Program-made: the position numbers and the translations under genes
Part shown: positions 17,970 to 24,313 of the stretch, piece by piece
How the letters are laid out: each line of letters begins with the position of its first letter
Numbering within the stretch: position 1 is the stretch's first letter
NCBI GenBank assembly: GCA_037200975.1
Contig: JBBCGI010000001.1
Span: forward strand, 124,001 to 188,000
DNA: 64,000 nucleotides
From: Pseudomonadota bacterium
Lineage (GTDB): Bacteria; Pseudomonadota; Gammaproteobacteria; Steroidobacterales; Steroidobacteraceae
Direction: 5' to 3'
Notes under the pieces: model-generated
The model's database searches: none
Told to the model about the DNA's origin: nothing
The model's input: only the letters and a program-made list of their open reading frames with translations

Positions 17970-18208
17970 GACTTCTCCTTGTGCGTCTGGCGCCGGTAGA
18001 AATTGATCAGCAAGCTGACCGCGGCAAGCCACAACGATCGGTTCTTGAATAACGACATGCCCAGCATGCCGAGCTTGAGTGGTTGCAGTTTCGACCACAG
18101 CGACTCGCGCGCCGCGCCCTGCAGTTCGCGCAGGTTGAGTTCGAGCCAGGCTCGTTGCAGCTGCATTTCCGCGTCCAGCAGACGCGCCCGTTCAAGCGGC
18201 GATATCAC
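17966..18208 (-). CDS. YqjK-like small protein
   Basis: An 80-residue protein: an amphipathic helical N-terminus (RARLLDAEMQLQRAWLELNL), then one membrane segment (SLWLAAVSLLINFYRR) and a basic tail. It occupies the same place after yqjD and yqjE homologues as E. coli YqjK, which supports the call more than sequence does. The start is a GTG at 18208, 17 bases inside the end of the YqjE gene. The stop overlaps the ferritin ATG. Confidence 0.7.
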   Translation of the reverse strand: MISPLERARLLDAEMQLQRAWLELNLRELQGAARESLWSKLQPLKLGMLGMSLFKNRSLWLAAVSLLINFYRRQTHKEKS

Positions 18209-18677
18209 TGGGCGGATTCCTTTCGGGTTCGGGTTGTGGTTGTGGTTCCTGCGGCTGCGCCTGCGAACGCGCCAGCGTGCGCGACAACACTTCGAGATCC
18301 AGCCGCAGACTGTCGAGGAACCAGGCGAGCGAACCGACCTCGCGCGTGGACGCCTTGCGCCTGGCAACGAGCTGGCAGGCAACACCGGCGATGACGAAGC
18401 CGATCACCACCGCGGACAACACCGGCACGCGCAGGTTTTCCGGCAGCGAGATCGCGAGCAGCACGATGCCACCCCAGATCGCGATGAAGATCGCCGCCGC
18501 GGCCAGCAACTTCAGCTGCAGCCGCGCCATGACGCGCTGAGTCTCGGCCTGGAATGCGATGCCGGCGGCATCCATGCGCGTCTCGAGCATGCGCAACAAG
18601 TGCAGCGACATTTCGCGCGCGGGATGCGGCTCGGGATCGAAGCCGTTCCCCGGCGCCTTTTCGCCGGCCGGCTCCAT
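18192..18677 (-). CDS. YqjE-like phage-holin-family membrane protein
   Basis: A 161-residue inner-membrane protein. An amphipathic N-terminal region (REMSLHLLRMLETRMD) is followed by two membrane helices (LLAAAAIFIAIWGGIVLLAI and VLSAVVIGFVIAGVACQL) and a Pro/Gln-rich cytoplasmic tail. This matches the holin-superfamily YqjE proteins. The ATG shares its A with the TGA of the YqjD-like gene, so translation is coupled. Members are associated with stationary-phase and osmotic stress in E. coli; the molecular role is not settled. Confidence 0.8.
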   Translation of the reverse strand: MEPAGEKAPGNGFDPEPHPAREMSLHLLRMLETRMDAAGIAFQAETQRVMARLQLKLLAAAAIFIAIWGGIVLLAISLPENLRVPVLSAVVIGFVIAGVACQLVARRKASTREVGSLAWFLDSLRLDLEVLSRTLARSQAQPQEPQPQPEPERNPPSDIAA

Positions 18678-19015
18678 CACGATTTGTTGAGCGACTTGGA
18701 AATGAGCAGCGTGACGACACTGCCTAACAAGGCGGCGATGGCGATCGATTGCCACGGATTCGCGCGCACGAAACCATCGGCACGGTCCGCCAGACTGGTA
18801 GCCACTGCCTCGGCGTCCGTGGCGGTCGCGGCGAGTTTGGCCTTGGCCTGGTTCAGCGTCTGCGTTACGCGCTGGCGCACCGCTTCAGCGGCCTCTCCAC
18901 CTTCGGCTCCAAGCGAGCGCAACAACGTCTCCGCCTGGTCTACGATGCGATTCAATTCTTCGACGGCGGGTTCCACGGCGGCGCTGAACTCCGGTTGATT
19001 GGCGGGTACATGCAT
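18677..19015 (-). CDS. DUF883 (YqjD-like) membrane-anchored protein
   Basis: A 112-residue protein with a long helical domain (LRSLGAEGGEAAEAVRQRV) and one C-terminal membrane helix (SIAIAALLGSVVTLLI) after the family hallmark FVRANPWQS. E. coli YqjD and ElaB anchor ribosomes to the membrane in stationary phase; that role is known for the family, not shown here. AGAGGA lies before the ATG at 19015. It is the first gene of the leftward operon. A paralogue lies at 61351-61692. Confidence 0.88.
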   Translation of the reverse strand: MHVPANQPEFSAAVEPAVEELNRIVDQAETLLRSLGAEGGEAAEAVRQRVTQTLNQAKAKLAATATDAEAVATSLADRADGFVRANPWQSIAIAALLGSVVTLLISKSLNKS

Positions 19016-19187
19016 GGCGAGTCCTCTTCTATATGCAGTGCAGGATGGACCCGGGAATGGTACGTCACATTCGGATTTGCAGCGCACGCCATGTAGGAAA
19101 TCGCTGACGCCAACCCGGCGCTCCATCTTGGAGCGCGCAGCCGGTTGGTGCGGGATACTGCGTCCCGTCCAGTGGAGAAGTGGAAGA

Positions 19188-20654
19188 GTGACGCGACGAG
19201 CCCCTCCCCTCGATATTGTTTCGCGTCATCTGACCACGCAACAAACCGCCCATCGACCCCGATGGGCGGTTCTTTTTTTTGTATTGTTAGGCGGCGCCTC
19301 CCTGCTCGGGGGCTGCAAAGTCCTCCCCGAAGTCCGCTTCGCCAGAAGCCTGCCCCTCTCGCGGTCCAGCGCGCCCGTCGATCTCGAGAGCGCCGACGGC
19401 ATGGTCGGACGCGCGGCCAGCATCCGCCTGACGCGCAAACTCGCGGCGACCGGCGACACCTCGCTGCTCGACTATCACCTTGCCGCGATGCGCGACATCG
19501 GCGCGCCGCCACTGCTGACCGGCAACGGCGTCGAACTACTGATCGATGGCCCGCGCACGTACGAGGCGATGTTCACCGCCATCGAGCAGGCCCGGGAATA
19601 CGTGCTGGTCGAGAGCTTCATCTTCGAGGAGGCGATTCATGGCGACCGGAAGCTGAGCGGCGTGTTGCAACAGGCCGCGCAACGCGGCGTGCACGTATAC
19701 GTGCTCTACGACGCGATCGGCTCCCTGACGACCGACGCGAAATTCCTCGGCGGCCTCGGCGAGGCGGGCATCTCGCTGTGCGCGTTCAATCCGCTCAATC
19801 CCTTCGATCACCGCTTCGCCGGCCTCAATCAGCGCGATCATCGCAAGATCGTGGTGGTCGACGGCGTCACGGCATTCGCGGGCGGCGTCAATTTCAGCAA
19901 CGCATATCGCATCGCGTCGGGTCAGGCGCGGCGTCGCGGCCTTTCGCGGCAGAACGCGCTGCACCAGGGATGGCGCGATACCCACATCGCCCTGCGTGGC
20001 ACGGCGGCGAAACATCTGGAAAGCCTGTTCCGCGAAACCTGGAGACGGGCCGAGTGCCAGGGTGCGGTGCTGCCGGCGTTCCGCGAGGATGCCGTCAAGG
20101 GCGGCGACACGATCGTCCAGATCGTCGCGAGCACGCCCGACGACGAGACCAATGACATCTACGCCACGTTGTTGTCGGTGATCACGTACGCGCAGCGCAG
20201 CATCGACATCACGATGGCGTATTTCGTGCCCGACGACACGCTCGAAAATGCGTTGCGCGCCGCCGCGAAGCGTGGCGTGCAGGTACGTATCATCCTGCCC
20301 TCGTACAGCGATTTCTCGGGCGTGTTCTACGCCGGCCGGGCTCACTACCGCGAGCTGCTGGACGACGGCGTCAAGTTGTATGAGCTGGAGGACGCCTTCC
20401 TGCACTCGAAGAGCATCGTGGTCGACGGCGTGTGGTCGTCGATCGGATCGACGAATTTCGACTGGCGCAGCTTCGTGCACAACAACGAGATCAGCGTGTG
20501 CGTGATCGACGCGGGCTTCGCGCAGCAGATGAACGCAGCCTTCGCGAAGGATCTGGCCGATTCGAAGGAGATCACGCTGGCGCAGTGGAAGAAGCGCGGC
20601 CTGCGCGAGCGCTTCAAGGAGCTGCTGTGGCTGCCGATCCAGTACTGGTTGTAA
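19188..20654 (+). CDS. Phospholipase D / cardiolipin-synthase-like lipoprotein
   Basis: A 488-residue protein with two complete HKD motifs: H218-K220-D225 in NQRDHRKIVVVDG and H406-K408-D413 in FLHSKSIVVDG, each followed by the G(V/S)xNF signature. The chemistry is phosphatidyl transfer or hydrolysis, as in ClsB-type cardiolipin synthases. The N-terminus (RPRWAVLFFVLLGGASLLGGC) is a lipoprotein signal with the lipid Cys in LLGGC. The proposed GTG start at 19188 has GGAGAAG about 9 bp upstream; other starts are possible. A perfect intrinsic terminator lies inside this signal-peptide region, which could make expression conditional. A family-B REP follows the stop. Confidence 0.88.
   Translation: MTRRAPPLDIVSRHLTTQQTAHRPRWAVLFFVLLGGASLLGGCKVLPEVRFARSLPLSRSSAPVDLESADGMVGRAASIRLTRKLAATGDTSLLDYHLAAMRDIGAPPLLTGNGVELLIDGPRTYEAMFTAIEQAREYVLVESFIFEEAIHGDRKLSGVLQQAAQRGVHVYVLYDAIGSLTTDAKFLGGLGEAGISLCAFNPLNPFDHRFAGLNQRDHRKIVVVDGVTAFAGGVNFSNAYRIASGQARRRGLSRQNALHQGWRDTHIALRGTAAKHLESLFRETWRRAECQGAVLPAFREDAVKGGDTIVQIVASTPDDETNDIYATLLSVITYAQRSIDITMAYFVPDDTLENALRAAAKRGVQVRIILPSYSDFSGVFYAGRAHYRELLDDGVKLYELEDAFLHSKSIVVDGVWSSIGSTNFDWRSFVHNNEISVCVIDAGFAQQMNAAFAKDLADSKEITLAQWKKRGLRERFKELLWLPIQYWL
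19244..19280 (+). terminator. Intrinsic-terminator-like hairpin inside the PLD 5' coding region
   Basis: A perfect 12-bp stem (AACCGCCCATCG facing CGATGGGCGGTT) with a 4-nt loop is followed by C and eight T. It lies within the first 31 codons of the phospholipase-D-like gene. It could be an attenuator or the 3' end of a short upstream RNA. Confidence 0.75.
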
Positions 20655-20668
20655 ATGACGTAGGTGCT

Positions 20669-20760
20669 GGTGCCGGGGTGTCAGGTGGGACTTGCGGGAA
20701 CTAGCGCAGCTTCAACGCTGCGCCAGTTCCCGCAAGTCCCACCTGACACCGACCGGCACC
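20669..20760. repeat. REP palindrome (family B), first copy
   Basis: A long stem: GGTGCCGG, then GTGTCAGGTGGGACTTGCGG and GAACT, faces its complement around a short inner stem (GCGCAGC/GCTGCGC). It begins 15 bp after the stop of the PLD gene and ends 7 bp before the stop of the convergent small gene. The outer arm is shared with 22122-22214 and is unrelated to family A. Confidence 0.92.
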
Positions 20761-20766
20761 GACCCG

Positions 20767-21072
20767 TCAGCGGCCGTCGCGGTCCGAGTCGCCGGGGATC
20801 ACGCGCTCGACGCTGTTCCAGGCCGAGCGGATCGCCTGCTTCGCGTCGGCCCAGGCGAGTTTCGACTTGCCCTTGGCGATGTCCCAGCCGGCCTCGAGAC
20901 GGGTCTCGACATCTTCGAAGCGCGCATTGGGATTTTCCTCATACGACCTCTGCGCATAGCGATACGCCGGGTCGTAGTCATCCCACTCGTACCGGGAGTT
21001 GTAATACGGCTCGTCCTTGAACTTGCTCTGCCAGTGCGTGGTGAAACGCTCGATTCTGTTGCTGATGGACAT
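20767..21072 (-). CDS. Hypothetical protein, charged and aromatic-rich
   Basis: A 101-residue soluble protein. The N-terminal half is rich in Tyr, Trp and Asp (EPYYNSRYEWDDYDPAYRYA); the C-terminal half is helical (SKLAWADAKQAIRSAWNSVE) and resembles tails of small stress proteins. GGAGA lies 5 bp before the ATG. It sits among envelope-stress genes (BON, DUF1328, YqjD-like), which suggests but does not prove a stress role. I do not recognise a named family. Confidence 0.65.
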   Translation of the reverse strand: MSISNRIERFTTHWQSKFKDEPYYNSRYEWDDYDPAYRYAQRSYEENPNARFEDVETRLEAGWDIAKGKSKLAWADAKQAIRSAWNSVERVIPGDSDRDGR

Positions 21073-21174
21073 CGCGTTCTCCTGATCGGAAGGGCCGCTT
21101 GGCGCGGCGAGGGGCCACTGTGCGCAAGCCGGGCGCCGCCATCAGTCGGCGCCCGCACCCCGATCCTGTAGGCC

Positions 21175-21211
21175 AAAACAAAACGGGGCCGGAGGATTAC
21201 TCCGGCCCCGT
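21175..21211 (-). terminator. Intrinsic terminator after the BON-domain gene
   Basis: A perfect 12-bp stem (ACGGGGCCGGAG facing CTCCGGCCCCGT, 5-nt loop) is followed on the minus strand by TTTTGTTTT. It ends the DUF1328-BON transcript. A second hairpin without a T-run (CGGGCGCCG/CGGCGCCCG) lies at 21130-21155, in the leader of the next minus-strand gene. Confidence 0.88.
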
Positions 21212-21245
21212 CACTTGCGCCTCGCTAAAAGGCTTCTCGCCTGAC

Positions 21246-21794
21246 TTACTTCTTGACGTCGAGCTCGTTGTCCACGCTCTTGACGTTGTCGACAGCGCGG
21301 GCCAGCTCTTCGGCGGTGGACTTCGCTTCCGAAGAATCCACGAAGCCGGACAGCTGCACTTTGCCCTCACGCGTCTCGACGTTCACCTGGTGCGCCTTGG
21401 TGCGCGGGTCGCCGGCGAGCGCGGCCTTCACCTTCGCGGTGATGGCGCCATCGTCGATGACTTCTTCACCCGTGCGGCCGGTCGTCTTGACCGTCAGATT
21501 GTTGTGCACCGCGGTCACGCCCTTGGTGCTCTTCGCAACCTGCGAAGCGCGATCCTTGCTGGCCGACGTGTCGACGAAGCCGTTCAGCTGAACGGTACCC
21601 TTGAAGGTCTCGACGTCGATCTGGTGGGCTTTGGTGACCGGATCCGCGATCAACGCCGCCTTCACGCGGCCCGTGGTCACCGAATCGTCGACCTGCTCAC
21701 CAGGCGACTTCTGCGTGCGCGTGGACGCGCAGGCGACCATCGCGAGGGACATCACGAAAGCAACCGCACCGACAAAACCTTTTGATTTCTGCAT
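21246..21794 (-). CDS. Two-BON-domain periplasmic lipoprotein (OsmY-like)
   Basis: A 182-residue lipoprotein: signal peptide with lipobox (MVACAST), then two BON domains, each containing a VKAALxxDPxTKAHQ(I/V)(D/N)VET helix-strand and a (V/K)VQL(N/S)GFVD strand. BON domains bind phospholipid surfaces; relatives are osmotic and envelope-stress proteins. An AGAGG site precedes the ATG. It is 9 bp downstream of the DUF1328 gene, so the two form an operon ended by a strong terminator. Confidence 0.9.
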   Translation of the reverse strand: MQKSKGFVGAVAFVMSLAMVACASTRTQKSPGEQVDDSVTTGRVKAALIADPVTKAHQIDVETFKGTVQLNGFVDTSASKDRASQVAKSTKGVTAVHNNLTVKTTGRTGEEVIDDGAITAKVKAALAGDPRTKAHQVNVETREGKVQLSGFVDSSEAKSTAEELARAVDNVKSVDNELDVKK

Positions 21795-21803
21795 ATAAAC
21801 CTC

Positions 21804-21965
21804 TTATCTCCGAGCCGTATTGGCAATGAAACTGACTACCGCGAGGATCAGGAAGACGAAGAACAGGATCTTCGCAATACCCGCTGCGCCTGCGGCGATG
21901 CCGGCAAAGCCGAACACGGCTGCGATGAGCGCGATTACGAAAAAGATGACTGCGTAGTGAAGCAT
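21804..21965 (-). CDS. DUF1328 (UPF0391, YtjA-like) small membrane protein
   Basis: A 53-residue protein made of two membrane helices, [20 protein letters not shown] and a second one before FIANTARR, with Gly-Ala-rich packing between. This is the usual size and sequence of the family, which is common in stress operons and has no known mechanism. GGAGAT lies before the ATG at 21965; the open frame further upstream runs into a REP and is not coding. First gene of the BON operon. Confidence 0.88.
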   Translation of the reverse strand: MLHYAVIFFVIALIAAVFGFAGIAAGAAGIAKILFFVFLILAVVSFIANTARR

Positions 21966-22121
21966 CGATATCTCCGCACTAGTTGGAACGCACCGGAACT
22001 TCGGTGCCGGCGGAGCGCATGATGGGCGGAGTGCCAGTTGGCCTATGCAGGCTGGTGGGCGCAACGAACGTAGGTGGATGCCCACATGGCTGTAAGGCCC
22101 GGGGATTACAACCGTGGGAGG

Positions 22122-22214
22122 TTGGTGTCAGGTGGGACTTGCGGGAACTGGGGGCCTGGCGCGCGAATTTGGCACTGGCGGGTGCCAGTTCCCGCAAGTC
22201 CCACCTGACACCAA
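22122..22214. repeat. REP palindrome (family B), second copy
   Basis: The outer arms begin TTGGTGTCAGGTGGGACTTG and face the exact complement ending CACCTGACACCAA. The inner part differs from the first copy, as expected of REP families where only the stem is conserved. It lies between two minus-strand genes, 13 bp after the stop end of the mini-AAA gene. Confidence 0.92.
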
Positions 22215-22227
22215 ACAAGGCGCCAAA

Positions 22228-22716
22228 CTAGTCGTCGTTGAGCTCGACGACCTCGTCGCATTGCCTGGCGAGATTCGGATCGATGTGCGCGCGATCGTCG
22301 GCGCCCAGCACAACGACGCCGTCGTAGCTCTCGATCCGCTGCCGCAGCTGCGCGACGTTGAGATTGGGAAAGCGCCCGGAGTCTTCCGCCGCCGGCATGC
22401 TTTCCCCGAACAGGTGATCCGTATCGTCGAACAGCAGCACGGCATCGGACGCTTCCGCCGCCTTGAAGAATGCGTCGAGGTTCTTCTCGGTATCGCCGAC
22501 GTACTTGCTGACGATGCGCTGCAGGTCGATTTCGAACAGGTCGACCGACAGCTCGTTCGCGAACAATTGCGCCGCGAGCAGCTTGTTCCTGCCCGAAGGG
22601 CCGGTGAACAACACGCGCAGCCCCCGGCAGACGCCGGCCTGGCTGCCTTCGACCTTGGCGCGGCGCGTGGCCAGCAGGCGGTCGAGCACCGGCTTCAATT
22701 GTTCATCGTGCATCAT
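22228..22716 (-). CDS. Short AAA-type ATPase-like protein with altered Walker motifs
   Basis: About 162 residues with an AAA core: a Walker A-like FTGPSGRNKLLAAQLFA (GPSGRNK in place of GPPGTGKT), a Walker B-like AVLLFDDTDHLFG, and a sensor-like VVVLGADDRAHIDPNLARQCD. The first ATG overlaps the TGA of the SGNH hydrolase gene, so the two are translated together. It lacks a C-terminal lid domain and is roughly half the size of a normal AAA module. It may bind but hydrolyse ATP poorly. The partner and role are unknown; coupling suggests action with the hydrolase. Confidence 0.75.
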   Translation of the reverse strand: MMHDEQLKPVLDRLLATRRAKVEGSQAGVCRGLRVLFTGPSGRNKLLAAQLFANELSVDLFEIDLQRIVSKYVGDTEKNLDAFFKAAEASDAVLLFDDTDHLFGESMPAAEDSGRFPNLNVAQLRQRIESYDGVVVLGADDRAHIDPNLARQCDEVVELNDD

Positions 22717-23540
22717 TCGAAACCTCGCCCCGGAAACTGCGATCTGAGCAATGGCCGCCAGAAGTCTTCGGCCAGCCGGCGGAAACCTGTACCGCTGGGA
22801 TGAATTTCGTCGGCCCAGTGCACATCGTCGACCGGCAAGGCGGCGCGCATGTCCACCACGTGGAACCGGGGCCGGGCCGCGGCCAGCGCCCGGAGCCGGG
22901 CGTGTAGCTCGTCGACCAGGTATTTCGCGACTTCGCGCCCTTCGGTGTCCGGCTCGATCCCCTTCGACAGCAGCACCGGGCGCATCCACGGACCCGCCTT
23001 GAGCAGTCCGAACGGGCCGGTGGCCTTGCGGCCGGTAGGTTGGAAATAACAATAGCTGTGCGCGACCACCACGCATTTGGGCCGCAACACGTCACGCGCG
23101 TCGAGCAGCCGCGAATACGCCGCCACGATGTCGTCCAGCACGGTAGTTAGTGCGCCGAGCTTGACGGCGCTCTGCCAGGTCGCGCCGGCCGCCTTCGGGT
23201 TGAGCACCTTGCCCAATTCGCGGGCCACGAGATCGTTGCCGCCGGCGCTCATCATGAGCAGATCGACTGCGTAGTTCTTGAGGTAGTACTTGAGCTTCTT
23301 CAGCTGCTCGCTGCCGTTTCCGAGGATGTCGCGCGCTTCGTCGCCGTTGTGCTCGAGCCGCAGCATCGAGAAGTCGCTCATCATCTCCACGTAGTCGGCG
23401 AGGTTCGCGTTGAGCGGGTAACTGAACCAGGAATCCCCCTCGCTGACGACGATCAGCCGTTTGGGAAATTGCCGGACGCTGGCGGCAAAAACGGCCTGTT
23501 TCGGCCGCCCATCGGAGACCCGCTTTACGGGCTTCGGCAT
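22713..23540 (-). CDS. SGNH/GDSL-family hydrolase
   Basis: A 275-residue esterase-like protein with the family blocks in order: nucleophile Ser in SEGDSWFSYP (near residue 36), the oxyanion Gly and Asn in MMSAGGNDL, and the catalytic Asp-His pair in WADEIHPSGTGF. No signal peptide is visible, so it should be cytoplasmic. The substrate (lipid, sugar ester or peptide) cannot be told. Its stop overlaps the start of the mini-AAA gene (ATGA). It diverges from the GST gene over about 80 bp. Confidence 0.85.
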   Translation of the reverse strand: MPKPVKRVSDGRPKQAVFAASVRQFPKRLIVVSEGDSWFSYPLNANLADYVEMMSDFSMLRLEHNGDEARDILGNGSEQLKKLKYYLKNYAVDLLMMSAGGNDLVARELGKVLNPKAAGATWQSAVKLGALTTVLDDIVAAYSRLLDARDVLRPKCVVVAHSYCYFQPTGRKATGPFGLLKAGPWMRPVLLSKGIEPDTEGREVAKYLVDELHARLRALAAARPRFHVVDMRAALPVDDVHWADEIHPSGTGFRRLAEDFWRPLLRSQFPGRGFE

Positions 23541-23619
23541 TTCATTGCACTCCCTGTCGTTTTCGCCGTTATGCGGCGAACTATACTCCCGGCCATTCTC
23601 TCGACGCGCGGAGTACCCA

Positions 23620-24297
23620 GTGATCGACCTCTACTTCTGGCCCACGGGCAATGGCAAGAAGATCACCATCATGCTCGAGGAAACCGGGCTGCAATATCGC
23701 ATCTTCCCCGTGAACATTAATAAGGGAGATCAGTTCAAAGACGATTTCCTTGCGCTAAGTCCTAACAACAAGATGCCCGCCATGGTCGACGGCGGCATCG
23801 CGATCTTCGAGTCCGGCGCGATCCTGCAATACCTCGCCGAGAAGACGGGGAAACTCTTACCCGCCGATACCCTCGGTAAATACCGAGTGCTGCAGTGGTT
23901 GTACTGGCAGGTCGGCGGTCTCGGCCCGATGGCCGGCCAGGCACACCACTTCCTCAAGTACTCGCCGCAGAAGATCGAATACGCCATGCATCGCTTCCAG
24001 ACCGAGGTCGCGCGGCTCTACAAGGTGCTCGACACGCAGCTCGGCAAGTCCGAGTACATCGCGGGCGACTACTCCATCGCCGACATCGCCGCCTGGCCGT
24101 GGGTGGTCCGGTACGACTGGCAGGGACAGAAGTTAGAGGATTTTCCCAACGTCAAACGCTGGTTCGAAAGCGTCGGCGCCCGCCCGGCCGTGCAGCGCGG
24201 CGCCGCCGTGGGCGCGGATCTCATGAACGCGGCTCCGGCCGCGACGGACGAGGACAAGAAGCGCCTGTTCGGATTTCGCGATCAGGACCTCAAGTAG
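23620..24297 (+). CDS. YfcG/YghU-like glutathione S-transferase family protein
   Basis: A 225-residue cytoplasmic protein starting VIDLYFWPTGNGKKITIMLEE, which matches the Nu-class YfcG group that reduces disulphides with glutathione. The thioredoxin-like N-domain includes SPNNKMPAMVD and FESGAILQYLAEKTG; the helical C-domain has YSIADIAAWPWV. The GTG at 23620 has GGAG 7 bp upstream and matches the family N-terminus, although the frame is open further up. Its 3' end converges on the patatin gene, 16 bp apart. Confidence 0.9.
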   Translation: MIDLYFWPTGNGKKITIMLEETGLQYRIFPVNINKGDQFKDDFLALSPNNKMPAMVDGGIAIFESGAILQYLAEKTGKLLPADTLGKYRVLQWLYWQVGGLGPMAGQAHHFLKYSPQKIEYAMHRFQTEVARLYKVLDTQLGKSEYIAGDYSIADIAAWPWVVRYDWQGQKLEDFPNVKRWFESVGARPAVQRGAAVGADLMNAAPAATDEDKKRLFGFRDQDLK

Positions 24298-24313
24298 GAT
24301 TCCGGTCGCGCCG

